This document shows positions 8,324 through 16,466 of a stretch of DNA of 44,346 nt, piece by piece. How positions within the stretch are numbered: position 1 is the first letter of the stretch; every line of letters starts with the position of its first letter. A program made the translations under genes and the position numbers. Source of the DNA: Neisseria polysaccharea ATCC 43768 (lineage in GTDB: Bacteria > Pseudomonadota > Gammaproteobacteria > Burkholderiales > Neisseriaceae); contig ADBE01000016.1 of the NCBI GenBank assembly GCA_000176735.1, positions 1 to 44,346 on the forward strand, given 5' to 3'. The notes under the pieces were generated by a model. That model worked only from the letters and a program-made list of their open reading frames with translations, searched no databases and was not told where the DNA came from.

Positions 8324-8353
8324 GCGGCACAGTGTAAATTTTTGAAAGAAACT

Positions 8354-9109
8354 ATGCCGCCGATTATTTGCCGGTTCCACTTCGACATCGCCGACTGGCG
8401 GGTTTCGGGCAGCAAAATGCGCGATATGGCGCAGTGGGCAAAATGGGCGGAATGTCCGGATTTTGCCGACGGTTTGCCCGATGTCAGGCCGGAATTGCCG
8501 TTCCTGCCCGCTATGCAGCGCCGCCGTTTGAGTAAGGCGGCGCGTTTGGTATGCGACGCGGCTTGGGACATTGCCTCCGCCCATCCCGGCAGTCCGGTAG
8601 TTTATGCCTCGCACGACGGGGAAATGGCGCGCAGTTTCGATTTGTGGTTGGAACTGTTGAAATCGCATACCGTGTCGCCGACTTCGTTCGGTTTGTCGGT
8701 GCACAATGCAACGGCGGGGCAATGGTCGATATTGCGTCAGGATATGGGCGAGCAGACGGCATTGGCCGTGTGTGCCGACGGTGTGGAAACGGCTTTGGCG
8801 GAAGCGGCGTCCCTGTTGGAAGAGGGATGCGGGTCGGTTTTGGTTTTGGTGGCGGACGATCCGCTGCCGGAAGGATATGCCGTATCGGCGACTCGCGCGC
8901 CGTTTGCTTATGCTTTGGCGATGGTCCTGACCAAAGGGACGCGTTACAGCCTGACTTTATCTGCTTCGGACGATATGCCGTCTGAAGCCGGTATGCTGCC
9001 CGAGGCATATTGGAGCGGTTTGGAATGGGTGCGCTTTCTGCTGAACGGCAGTCGGGAATGCCGCCGGGTATATCGCAATCGTGAATGGCTGTGGCAGCGG
9101 AATGGATAA
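8354..9109 (+). CDS. Chain-length-factor-like ketosynthase (ApeC type, no active-site Cys)
   Basis: A 251-residue protein of the short beta-ketoacyl-synthase-like family found in aryl polyene clusters. The segment GLSVHNATAGQWSI occupies the place where true synthases have their catalytic cysteine, and no Cys is present, so it is more likely a chain length factor that pairs with an active synthase. The best partner is the FabF-like protein encoded at 5677-6915. ATG at 8354 is used, with GAAAGAA before it; an upstream TTG is less likely. It is the first gene of a tight plus-strand operon and overlaps the next gene by eight bases. A DUS lies at 8975-8986. The family is well supported; the pairing is inference. 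Confidence 0.82.
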   Translation: MPPIICRFHFDIADWRVSGSKMRDMAQWAKWAECPDFADGLPDVRPELPFLPAMQRRRLSKAARLVCDAAWDIASAHPGSPVVYASHDGEMARSFDLWLELLKSHTVSPTSFGLSVHNATAGQWSILRQDMGEQTALAVCADGVETALAEAASLLEEGCGSVLVLVADDPLPEGYAVSATRAPFAYALAMVLTKGTRYSLTLSASDDMPSEAGMLPEAYWSGLEWVRFLLNGSRECRRVYRNREWLWQRNG

Positions 9110-9860
9110 ATTGGATTATTGCCGCCGTTTTTTGGCGACTTGGTTAGGATTTGTGATTTTCGGTGTCGGCGGCATTATGATGAAATTGGTTTTGCTGCCT
9201 TACACTTTGAACGGCACTTCAAGGTCTGTCGCCCGCCAATTGGCGGCACGCCGGATTATCGGAACATCTTGGCGTTTGTTCGTTGCTTATCTGAAATGGT
9301 CGGGCGTGTTGGATGTGGCGTTCAAGGGTGTTGAAAAACTCAACCGCCCGGGACAGTTGATTTTGGCAAACCATCCGTCTTTGCTGGATGTGGTGCTGCT
9401 TGTCGGCCATGTGCCCGAAATGAACTGCATCGTGAAAAAAGATTTGCAGCACAATCCGGCAATGAGCAGCCAGATTAAAGGTGCGGGCTATATTCCGAAC
9501 GAAGAGTCGGAAGCAATGCTGGAAACGGTAAAGGCGGTTTTTGACAGCGGGCAGAGCCTGCTGGTGTTCCCCGAAGGAACGAGGACGGGCTGGGACGGAC
9601 GGGTAAAAATGCACCGGGGCGCGGTTTCTTTGGGGCTGCGCTATGCCGAAGTGATTACGCCCGTATGTATCAAAATGAATCCGCCCAATTTTAAAAAGGG
9701 GCAGCCGTGGTACCGCATCCCCCCGAAAAGGATACGGTATGAAATTACCGTCGGAGACGACATCCTCCCCCAAGACTGGCTCGCCGAGAAACCGTTGCCG
9801 ATTGCGGCGCGGCGGCTGAATGAATATCTGCAGGACTATTTTACAAGGAAAACCATATGA
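9102..9860 (+). CDS. 1-acyl-glycerol-3-phosphate acyltransferase-like (PlsC family)
   Basis: A 252-residue PlsC-family acyltransferase with an N-terminal hydrophobic segment (about residues 10-35). The catalytic motif NHPSLLD (His-x4-Asp, about 91-97) and the FPEGTRTGWDG block (about 157-167) are both intact. ATG at 9102 overlaps the preceding stop by eight bases, and the gene ends in an ATGA overlap with the first carrier protein, so all are translated from one message. In aryl polyene clusters this enzyme (ApeD type) is thought to attach the product to a lipid. It is unlikely to be the only plsC of the organism. Confidence 0.87.
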   Translation: MDKLDYCRRFLATWLGFVIFGVGGIMMKLVLLPYTLNGTSRSVARQLAARRIIGTSWRLFVAYLKWSGVLDVAFKGVEKLNRPGQLILANHPSLLDVVLLVGHVPEMNCIVKKDLQHNPAMSSQIKGAGYIPNEESEAMLETVKAVFDSGQSLLVFPEGTRTGWDGRVKMHRGAVSLGLRYAEVITPVCIKMNPPNFKKGQPWYRIPPKRIRYEITVGDDILPQDWLAEKPLPIAARRLNEYLQDYFTRKTI

Positions 9861-10117
9861 ACGACTTGGAAAACCAAATCAAGCAACTGATTATCGACAG
9901 TTTGGCTTTGGAGGATATAACCGCCGCCGACATCGGCAGCGAAGACGCGCTGTTCGGCGACGAAGGGCTGGGACTGGATTCCGTCGATGCGCTGGAATTG
10001 GGCTTGGCGGTGCAAAAACATTTCGGTTTCCGATTGGACGGCGAGCAGGAGAATTTGCGCGAACATTTTGCCAATGTCAAAACACTCGCCGCCTTTGTCA
10101 AAAGCCGCCAAGCATAA
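9857..10117 (+). CDS. Acyl carrier protein 1 of the APE-like cluster
   Basis: An 86-residue acidic acyl carrier protein. The phosphopantetheine attachment Ser lies in GLDSVDALELGL (about residue 42). It is coupled by an ATGA overlap to the acyltransferase upstream and followed 11 bases later by a second carrier protein. Two unlike carrier proteins side by side are typical of aryl polyene clusters (ApeE and ApeF types), one perhaps serving initiation and the other elongation; which does which cannot be told here. Confidence 0.9.
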   Translation: MNDLENQIKQLIIDSLALEDITAADIGSEDALFGDEGLGLDSVDALELGLAVQKHFGFRLDGEQENLREHFANVKTLAAFVKSRQA

Positions 10118-10128
10118 GGATGAAACAT

Positions 10129-10374
10129 ATGACCGAACAAGAAATCTACCGGTTGTTGCGCGATACCCTGACCGAGTTGTTTGAAATCGAACCGGAACGG
10201 ATTACGCCCGATACCAACCTTTACGAAGATTTGGAAATTGACAGCATCGATGCCATCGACCTGATCGACCGCATCAAACGTGAAACCGGCCGCAAGCTGC
10301 AGGCTGAAGATTTCCGCAATGTCCGCACCGTCAACGACGTGGTACAGGCGGTATTGAAGATTCAGGCGGGGTAG
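10129..10374 (+). CDS. Acyl carrier protein 2 of the APE-like cluster
   Basis: An 81-residue acyl carrier protein with the attachment Ser in LEIDSIDAIDLIDRI (about residue 36). ATG at 10129 (MTEQEIYRLL) is preferred because AAGGA lies eight bases upstream; an in-frame ATG at 10120 overlaps that same site. The protein differs clearly from its neighbour, with DSI instead of DSV and a shorter C-terminus. The PPTase at 4983-5615 is the likely activator. An inverted DUS pair follows 20 bases after the stop and may end part of the transcription. Confidence 0.9.
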   Translation: MTEQEIYRLLRDTLTELFEIEPERITPDTNLYEDLEIDSIDAIDLIDRIKRETGRKLQAEDFRNVRTVNDVVQAVLKIQAG

Positions 10375-10393
10375 GCGGCATCTCTGATTATTT

Positions 10394-10428
10394 TTCAGAC
10401 GGCATATTATTATCGGATGCCGTCTGAA
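10394..10428. terminator. Inverted DUS pair between ACP2 and the membrane protein gene
   Basis: TTCAGACGGCAT at 10394-10405 and ATGCCGTCTGAA at 10417-10428 form a perfect hairpin with an 11-base loop, flanked by T and A runs. Such pairs serve as intrinsic terminators in Neisseria. Here it stands inside what is usually a continuous gene series. Confidence 0.6.
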
Positions 10429-10448
10429 AACATTTGTGCGGATTCAAA

Positions 10449-10994
10449 ATGAAACCCGGTTTTTTCGGACATATTTTTCTGACCGTATTAAGCATTGCCT
10501 ATCCCGCTTTGTGGTATTACGGCAGGGAGGCAGGGTGGTTTGTCTGGCTGGCGGCGGCGATGTGCGGGTTGTGGCTGCTGCGCGCCCTGACTGCCAAACT
10601 GCCCCAACAGCGTTATGCGGCTTTGTTTATTACACTGTTTTTTGCCGCAGTATTGGTGTTCAGACGGCATGATTCGATGTATTGGTATCCCGTCCTCGTC
10701 AATCTGATGATGTTGGCGGTGTTCGGGGGAAGCCTGTTTGCCAAACAGACGGTCATAGAAAGGCTTGCGCGTCTGCAACAGCCCGACCTGCCTGAAAAAG
10801 CCGTGCGCTATACCCGCCGGGTAACGCAGGTTTGGTGCGTATTTTTTATAATCAACGGGACGCTTGCCGCTTTGTTGGCCCAGTTGGGGCGATATGATTG
10901 GTGGGCGGTTTATACAGGCGTGATTGCCTATGTATTGATGGGGATGCTGTTTGCCGGCGAATGGCTTTACCGCAAACTTGTTTTGAAAGTCTGA
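10449..10994 (+). CDS. Integral membrane protein, COG4648/ApeG-like
   Basis: A 181-residue protein made almost wholly of hydrophobic segments, about five to six membrane helices, with the conserved-looking stretch LVNLMMLAVFGGSLFAKQTVIERLARLQ in its centre and RRVTQVWCVFFIING after it. This is the pattern of the COG4648 membrane proteins that follow the carrier proteins in aryl polyene clusters. Its biochemical function is not known. ATG at 10449 is chosen over an upstream TTG. A DUS pair separates it from the carrier proteins, and a further DUS is at 10659-10670. The next gene starts six bases after the stop. Confidence 0.72.
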   Translation: MKPGFFGHIFLTVLSIAYPALWYYGREAGWFVWLAAAMCGLWLLRALTAKLPQQRYAALFITLFFAAVLVFRRHDSMYWYPVLVNLMMLAVFGGSLFAKQTVIERLARLQQPDLPEKAVRYTRRVTQVWCVFFIINGTLAALLAQLGRYDWWAVYTGVIAYVLMGMLFAGEWLYRKLVLKV

Positions 10995-11000
10995 AACCTT

Positions 11001-11516
11001 ATGCACACTTGCACTTCCTGCGGCGAAAAACATGAAGATATACCGGCAATCGGTTTTGCCATTCCCGATCCCTATAATCAACTCAGTGAAGAAGAACGCA
11101 TTGCTTATCAAGCAGCATGCGATTCTGATTTCTGCATCATCCGCTATCCCGACCAAACCGACCGCTTTATCCGCGCGGTGCTGCCTATTCCGATTATCGG
11201 GCATGAGGAAACGTTGGAATACGGCGTGTGGGTGTCCGTCAGCGAAAAGAGTTTTAACGACTATCAAAGCCACTTTCACGACAATCCGGAAAACGTCGTT
11301 TATTTCGGTATGATCTGCAACCGGCTGCCTCCTTATGAAACCGACACCTTCGGTCTGCACTGCAATGTCGTTACCCAGTCTAATAACCAACGCCCCCTGC
11401 TGCAACTTCATCAAAGCGGCGGACATCCGCTGGTACGCGACTTTTATCACGGCATAGGATATGCCGAAGCACAGGTAAGGATAGGGGCGGTATCCGAATC
11501 GGATTGTTCAGGATAA
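11001..11516 (+). CDS. DUF2199 domain protein
   Basis: A 171-residue soluble protein. The N-terminal [16 protein letters not shown] carries a CxxC-like pair typical of the start of DUF2199 proteins, followed by [18 protein letters not shown], the strongly conserved C/IRG-like core, and [10 protein letters not shown]. No function is established for the family. It follows the membrane protein gene by six bases and may be read from the same message, but it also lies just ahead of ubiD, with 19 bases between. No signal peptide is seen, so it should be cytoplasmic. Confidence 0.75.
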   Translation: MHTCTSCGEKHEDIPAIGFAIPDPYNQLSEEERIAYQAACDSDFCIIRYPDQTDRFIRAVLPIPIIGHEETLEYGVWVSVSEKSFNDYQSHFHDNPENVVYFGMICNRLPPYETDTFGLHCNVVTQSNNQRPLLQLHQSGGHPLVRDFYHGIGYAEAQVRIGAVSESDCSG

Positions 11517-11535
11517 AAGGACAAAAAGGATGAAT

Positions 11536-13014
11536 ATGAAATACAAAGACCTACGCGACTTCATCGCCATGCTCGAGCAGCAGGGAAAACTCAAGCGTAT
11601 TACCCATCCCGTTTCCCCGCATTTGGAAATGACCGAAATCGCCGACCGCGTGCTGCGTGCCGAAGGGTCGGCGTTGCTGTTTGAACACCCGATTAAGCCC
11701 GACGGCACGCGCTACGATTATCCCGTGTTGGCAAACCTGTTCGGCACGCCCGAACGCGTGGCGATGGGTATGGGGGCGGACAGCGTGTCCAAGCTGCGCG
11801 AAATCGGGCAGACGCTGGCGTATCTGAAAGAACCCGAACCGCCCAAAGGCATCAAAGACGCGTTTTCCAAACTGCCGCTGCTGAAAGACATTTGGAGTAT
11901 GTCGCCGAACGTGGTGAAAAACGCGCCGTGTCAGGAAATCGTATGGGAAGGCGAAGACGTTGATTTGTATCAACTTCCGATTCAGCATTGCTGGCCGGAA
12001 GACGTTGCGCCGCTGGTAACGTGGGGCTTGACCGTAACGCGCGGACCGCACAAAAAACGCCAAAATTTAGGTATTTACCGCCAGCAATTAATCGGTAAAA
12101 ACAAACTGATTATGCGCTGGCTGTCGCATCGCGGCGGCGCGCTGGATTATCAGGAGTTTCGCAAACTCAATCCCGATACGCCGTATCCCGTCGCTGTCGT
12201 GCTTGGCTGCGACCCTGCCACCATTTTGGGTGCGGTAACGCCCGTTCCCGATACCTTGAGCGAATACCAGTTTGCCGGACTGCTGCGCGGTTCGCGGACG
12301 GAGCTGGTGAAATGTATCGGCAACGATTTGCAAGTACCCGCACGTGCAGAAATCGTGTTGGAAGGCGTCATCCATCCAAAAGAGACCGCGTTGGAAGGCC
12401 CATACGGCGACCACACGGGCTATTACAACGAGCAGGACCATTTCCCTGTATTTACAGTCGAACGCATCACCATGCGCGAAAACCCGATTTACCATTCGAC
12501 CTACACGGGCAAACCGCCCGATGAACCTGCCGTTTTGGGCGTAGCGTTGAACGAAGTGTTCGTACCGCTCTTGCAAAAGCAGTTCCCCGAAATCACCGAT
12601 TTCTACCTGCCGCCCGAAGGCTGTTCCTACCGCATGGCGGTGGTCAGCATGAAAAAACAGTACGCCGGACACGCCAAACGCGTGATGATGGGCTGCTGGT
12701 CGTTCCTGCGCCAGTTTATGTACACCAAATTCATCATCGTGGTGGATGACGATGTGAACGTACGCGACTGGAAAGAAGTCATCTGGGCAGTAACCACGCG
12801 CATGGACCCCGTACGCGACACCGTTTTGATGGAAAACACGCCCATCGATTATCTCGACTTCGCCAGCCCCGTCAGCGGACTCGGCGGTAAAATGGGTTTG
12901 GATGCGACCAACAAGTGGCCGGGCGAAACCGACCGCGAATGGGGACGAGTAATCAAAAAAGACCCTGCGGTTACGGCTAAGATTGATGAGATTTGGGGGG
13001 AATTGGGGTTGTAG
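11536..13014 (+). CDS. ubiD: 3-octaprenyl-4-hydroxybenzoate decarboxylase
   Basis: A 492-residue UbiD enzyme, close to the 497 of E. coli, which decarboxylates the polyprenylated hydroxybenzoate intermediate of ubiquinone synthesis using prenylated FMN made by UbiX. The start [15 protein letters not shown] matches the family, so ATG at 11536 (AAAGGA five bases upstream) is preferred over 11530. Conserved elements include [13 protein letters not shown] around residue 290 and the metal/cofactor region around [17 protein letters not shown]. It is a core respiration gene and not part of the APE-like set. An inverted DUS pair 11 bases downstream terminates it before the convergent AsmA-family gene. 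Confidence 0.95.
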   Translation: MKYKDLRDFIAMLEQQGKLKRITHPVSPHLEMTEIADRVLRAEGSALLFEHPIKPDGTRYDYPVLANLFGTPERVAMGMGADSVSKLREIGQTLAYLKEPEPPKGIKDAFSKLPLLKDIWSMSPNVVKNAPCQEIVWEGEDVDLYQLPIQHCWPEDVAPLVTWGLTVTRGPHKKRQNLGIYRQQLIGKNKLIMRWLSHRGGALDYQEFRKLNPDTPYPVAVVLGCDPATILGAVTPVPDTLSEYQFAGLLRGSRTELVKCIGNDLQVPARAEIVLEGVIHPKETALEGPYGDHTGYYNEQDHFPVFTVERITMRENPIYHSTYTGKPPDEPAVLGVALNEVFVPLLQKQFPEITDFYLPPEGCSYRMAVVSMKKQYAGHAKRVMMGCWSFLRQFMYTKFIIVVDDDVNVRDWKEVIWAVTTRMDPVRDTVLMENTPIDYLDFASPVSGLGGKMGLDATNKWPGETDREWGRVIKKDPAVTAKIDEIWGELGL

Positions 13015-13025
13015 GTTTTACGGTA

Positions 13026-13061
13026 ATGCCGTCTGAAGCGCGGGGGCGTTTCAGACGGCAT
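13026..13061. terminator. Inverted DUS pair between ubiD and the AsmA-family gene
   Basis: ATGCCGTCTGAA at 13026-13037 and TTCAGACGGCAT at 13050-13061, with a 12-base loop and a T run after it. It lies between convergent genes and can stop transcription from both sides. Confidence 0.8.
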
Positions 13062-13078
13062 TTTTGTACGCAGGGTAT

Positions 13079-15199
13079 TTACGGTTCTTTAGGTTTGAGC
13101 CACTGCCATTGTTCCAGCAGGGTGTCTTCGAGGATTTTCTGTTTCTCTTTGCGCGAATTGATGCCGCCGGTCAGCCTGCCGTAATCGACGGTAATGGACG
13201 GCTTGTCCACCGTACCGGTGATTTTCAGGGGAATCGGTTTGTTTTTCGGATGGACGGCGTTGCGGATAAGGACATCTTCAGACAATTCCTGCGTATCCAG
13301 ATTGGTATAGCCGTTGCTGGTAACATAGAGGCTGTCGGAGAAGAGTTCGGTATCGATGTGGCGGCTGATGCCGTCTGAAATTTCGCTGTTGAGCGTGAAT
13401 CGGTGGAAGGGTGTGCTGGGTGCGGCATTGTCGGCAGTTTTGCCCGAAATGCCGTTTTTCAGGATATTGTCCATGTCGATACCGTGCCATGCGCCGTTGG
13501 AAATGTTCAGCGACAGGCTGCCCTGAAGCGAGCGGATAAGCTCTTTTCGGGTTTCGCCGCTCGCGGTCAGGTCGATGACCGCGTCGCCGTTGCCGCTGAA
13601 GCTGTGGAAGCCGAACAGGTCTTGCAGCAGCGGTTGGATTTGGACGTTGCGGGCGTTCTGCTGAAGCCGGTAGGTAGCGGGGCGAGTGTTGGCGATGCTG
13701 ATGCCGCCTTCGGTATGGCCGCCGTAAAGCCCTGACTTGAAACGGCTGAGCGCGATATGGCCTTTGTCGGCATGGAGATAGGTTTCCATATCGTCCAGTT
13801 GCAGGCCGGGAAGTTGGACATTGCCGATTTTAAGGTGGGCCTCGATATCTCCGGACAGCCTGCCGAGGGTGTCGGGAAATATTTTGCCGTTTTGTTGCCG
13901 CACGTCGTCAAGATAGGGAGTCAGGTTCAATTTTTGCAGTGCGACGGCGGCTTCCAGGTGCGGTGCATCTTCATGTGTGTATCTGAATTTCGCGGCAACG
14001 GTTTGGCGGTCGAACGAACCGTTGAGTTCGGCATGCCACTGATGAAGGTTTTTTATGGACATCGAACCGTCGAGCTGGCTGATGAAACGGGGTTGCGGCA
14101 GGCGGTTGACGGTATCCTGAAGGGTCGATACATGCAGGCGCGGCGCCTCCAGACCGTTGTTCCGGCTCCAAACCAATGGCGAGCCGAGGGAAAAGTTGGT
14201 TTGAAGGCGGGGTGTTTTGACGTTGCCGGAGATTTCGGCGTTGCCGATGTTGCCGATGCCGGAGTGCAGGTTGGCCTTATCGAGTTTGAACGATCCGCCC
14301 CATTGGAAATTCCCGTCGTCGGCGGTAGCGGTAAATGTCCCGTTGACGGTTTCAATTTTAATGTTGTTGTTCCTGAGTGCCAGCGTAGGGATTTGGGCGG
14401 TTAGGTGGAGGTTGTGGAAGGCGGTGTCGGCACGCAGGCTGAGGTTGGCCGCATCCGGTCCGTCGGCGTTAAAACGGATAGTGGGGTTGCCGGTGGTGGA
14501 AACGGTAATGCCGTGCCCGTTTAGGGCGGTCTCGGCTTCGAAATGGAACGGTGAGATTTCGGGTGGATTGATGCCGTCTGAAATGAAAAGCCCTTTGCTT
14601 TTCCATGAGGCAGACAGGTTTTCGCCGGTCAGTATGCCCGAACTTTCAAACTGTTGTCCCGATGAAACGGGGGATTGCAGGTTGAGGCGGACTTCCTTCA
14701 GGGTAAACCGCTCTTGCAGGAAGTCGAGGTGGATGGTGCTGTTTTCGATAATGATGCGGTTTACCGAGGCTTTGCGTTTTGGGTTGTCGATCAGGTCTTG
14801 GATGTTCCAAACGCCTTTCTCGTCGCGCGTCAGGGCAAGTTCCGCACCCGAAACCACCCATTTTTCAACCTGTATCTGATCCGACCACAGATTTTTCCAG
14901 CTCAATCCGATTTTGGTTTCTTTGATGGAAATGGCAGTCCGGTTGCCGCCGGGTTCGGTAATGGTCAGGTTTTTCAGGATGACGGTCGGCCGGGGCAGAA
15001 GCCTGCGCTGTATATCCGCATCAAACGAGATTTTCCGGTGCGTATGGGCAATGCTTTGTTGGAGGCGGCTTCGGATGTTTTCAGGTGTGAAGATGCGATA
15101 TACGGAAGCGTGCAGCCCGATTGCTGCCAAAAGCAGTATCGTCAGCACGGCTACCGCATATTTCAGACGGTATTTGTGGAAGACCGATAATAAATCCAT
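13079..15199 (-). CDS. AsmA-family protein (inner-membrane anchored, large periplasmic domain)
   Basis: A 706-residue protein. One N-terminal membrane segment (YAVAVLTILLLAAIGL, about residues 12-28) is followed by SVYRIFTPENIRSRLQQSI and a long beta-rich region with PRPTVILKNLTITEPGG, all typical of AsmA. The C-terminal third (SLSLNISNGAWHGIDMDNIL, GISGKTADN) matches the conserved AsmA C-domain. AsmA-like proteins form bridge-like structures linked to phospholipid transport to the outer membrane. ATG at 15199 is preferred over the open frame up to 15298 because an extended -10 promoter lies between them. Two DUS sit in the coding sequence (13368, 14571). Confidence 0.85.
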   Translation of the reverse strand: MDLLSVFHKYRLKYAVAVLTILLLAAIGLHASVYRIFTPENIRSRLQQSIAHTHRKISFDADIQRRLLPRPTVILKNLTITEPGGNRTAISIKETKIGLSWKNLWSDQIQVEKWVVSGAELALTRDEKGVWNIQDLIDNPKRKASVNRIIIENSTIHLDFLQERFTLKEVRLNLQSPVSSGQQFESSGILTGENLSASWKSKGLFISDGINPPEISPFHFEAETALNGHGITVSTTGNPTIRFNADGPDAANLSLRADTAFHNLHLTAQIPTLALRNNNIKIETVNGTFTATADDGNFQWGGSFKLDKANLHSGIGNIGNAEISGNVKTPRLQTNFSLGSPLVWSRNNGLEAPRLHVSTLQDTVNRLPQPRFISQLDGSMSIKNLHQWHAELNGSFDRQTVAAKFRYTHEDAPHLEAAVALQKLNLTPYLDDVRQQNGKIFPDTLGRLSGDIEAHLKIGNVQLPGLQLDDMETYLHADKGHIALSRFKSGLYGGHTEGGISIANTRPATYRLQQNARNVQIQPLLQDLFGFHSFSGNGDAVIDLTASGETRKELIRSLQGSLSLNISNGAWHGIDMDNILKNGISGKTADNAAPSTPFHRFTLNSEISDGISRHIDTELFSDSLYVTSNGYTNLDTQELSEDVLIRNAVHPKNKPIPLKITGTVDKPSITVDYGRLTGGINSRKEKQKILEDTLLEQWQWLKPKEP

Positions 15200-15227
15200 A
15201 GCCTGAAAAGTCTGTAAAACACGCCAC

Positions 15228-15236
15228 AGTATAACA
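15228..15236 (-). promoter_or_regulatory. Extended -10 promoter of the AsmA-family gene
   Basis: TGTTATACT on the minus strand is an extended -10 (TGnTATACT), about 29 bases before the ATG at 15199. No good -35 is seen, which is usual for extended -10 promoters. Confidence 0.45.
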
Positions 15237-15429
15237 CGGCTTGTAGAAATCCTATTTTGTGCGGGCGGATTATCTTGCATTAAAGGGGTAATGCCCATAA
15301 GCAGGCATACCGCCGGATCAGGTATCGCGGGTGTTGCCGCGTTTGCAGGGGCAGGGGTTTCGGCGGGTATGTTTCATACGGTAGCGGATTCTGCAAGATA
15401 CTTTTTTGAAATACCGATGCCGTCTGAAA

Positions 15430-15459
15430 CGGACAAGTTTTGTTCAGACGGTATATAAT
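15430..15459 (+). promoter_or_regulatory. Promoter of folP, overlapping an imperfect DUS inverted pair
   Basis: TATAAT at 15454-15459 with CGGACA at 15430-15435 (18-base spacer), 26 bases before the folP ATG. A perfect DUS at 15417-15428 and an inverted near-DUS (TTCAGACGGTAT, one base changed) at 15443-15454 overlap this promoter; the altered base supplies the first T of the -10 box. Confidence 0.55.
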
Positions 15460-15485
15460 TTGCTTTTTATTCCGGAGACACGGAT

Positions 15486-16337
15486 ATGGTCGGATGCGTT
15501 TGGCAGGCAGGACGGTTTGAAATCGGTTTGGACAAACCGAAAATCATGGGTATCGTGAATCTCACGCCCGATTCTCTTTCCGACGGCGGCGCGTATTCGC
15601 AAAACGCCAAAACCGCTTTGGCGCACGCCGAACGGCTTTTGAAAGAGGGCGCGGACATTCTCGACATCGGCGGCGAATCGACGCGGCCGGGCGCGGATTA
15701 TGTTCCGCCTGAAGAAGAATGGGCGCGGGTTGCGCCTGTTTTGGCGGAAGTGGCGGGGTGGGGTGTTCCCGTCAGTTTGGACACGCGCCGCACGGTGGTT
15801 ATGGAAAAAGCGTTGGCACTCGGCGGCATCGATATTATTAACGATGTGGCGGCGTTGACCGACGAAGGCGCGCTCGAATTGCTGGCGCGTCAGGCGGACA
15901 CGGGCATTTGCCTGATGCACATGCAGGGCTTGCCGAAAAACATGCAGATTAATCCGAAATATCAGGATGTTGTCGGTGAAGTGACGCGGTATTTGAAGGC
16001 GCGGGCGGCGGAATGTGTCGCGGCAGGCATCGCCCCGCAACGCATCACGCTCGATCCGGGTTTCGGCTTCGGCAAAACCCTGCAACACAATATCGCGCTG
16101 ATGCGGCATTTGCCCGAATTGATGGCGGAAACCGGTTTGCCGCTGCTTATCGGCGTATCGCGCAAGAGCATGATAGGCGAGCTGACCGGCGAAACCGACG
16201 CGGCGGCACGCGTACACGGCAGCGTGGCGGCGGCGCTGGCTTCCGTGGCGCGCGGCGCGCAAATCGTGCGGGTGCATGATGTGAAGGCGACGGCGGATGC
16301 GTTGAAGGTGTGGGAAGCGTTGGGCATCAATCTGTAA
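15486..16337 (+). CDS. folP: Dihydropteroate synthase
   Basis: A 283-residue TIM-barrel enzyme that joins p-aminobenzoate to dihydropterin pyrophosphate in folate synthesis and is the target of sulfonamides. Motifs seen are [16 protein letters not shown] (about 20-35), [11 protein letters not shown] (60-70), DPGFGFGKT (190-198) and GVSRKSMIG (223-231). Residue 31 is Leu, where sensitive enzymes have Phe in TPDSFSDGG; F31L is a known sulfonamide-resistance change in meningococci. Residues 84 (Pro) and 194 (Gly) are wild type, the Ser-Gly insertion after 194 is absent, and residue 228 is Ser. The ATG at 15486 follows GGAGACACGG. A DUS pair separates it from glmM. Confidence 0.96.
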   Translation: MVGCVWQAGRFEIGLDKPKIMGIVNLTPDSLSDGGAYSQNAKTALAHAERLLKEGADILDIGGESTRPGADYVPPEEEWARVAPVLAEVAGWGVPVSLDTRRTVVMEKALALGGIDIINDVAALTDEGALELLARQADTGICLMHMQGLPKNMQINPKYQDVVGEVTRYLKARAAECVAAGIAPQRITLDPGFGFGKTLQHNIALMRHLPELMAETGLPLLIGVSRKSMIGELTGETDAAARVHGSVAAALASVARGAQIVRVHDVKATADALKVWEALGINL

Positions 16338-16356
16338 ACAGCGGTTCGCATACTTC

Positions 16357-16394
16357 ATGCCGTCTGAAAAGGGTGGGGCGGCTTCAGACGGCAT
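16357..16394. terminator. Inverted DUS pair between folP and glmM
   Basis: ATGCCGTCTGAA at 16357-16368 and TTCAGACGGCAT at 16383-16394 with a 14-base loop, 19 bases after the folP stop. The T run is poor, so termination may be partial, and glmM has its own likely -10 downstream. Confidence 0.6.
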
Positions 16395-16427
16395 CAACGG
16401 TGCAGACAGCAAGGCACAAACTGACTG

Positions 16428-16433
16428 TATAAT
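16428..16433 (+). promoter_or_regulatory. Likely -10 box of glmM
   Basis: A perfect TATAAT 33 bases before the glmM ATG, after the DUS pair. The -35 region (GACAGC at 17 bases) matches the consensus poorly. Confidence 0.4.
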
Positions 16434-16466
16434 CTCGGACAACGGTTCACATTCTCGGAGCAACAC

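Noticed and set aside
1-10994. Unusually dense DUS in the APE-like cluster
   Set aside because: At least 14 perfect copies in 11 kb is only slightly above what is normal for DUS-rich Neisseria chromosomes.
15199-15298. Longer start of the AsmA-family gene at 15298
   Set aside because: An extended -10 promoter lies between this ATG and the one at 15199, and the added residues do not resemble the family N-terminus.
16167-16169. Ser228 in FolP as a second resistance change
   Set aside because: Ser is the usual residue in the SRKSMIG motif of many bacteria, so it cannot be called acquired from this sequence alone.
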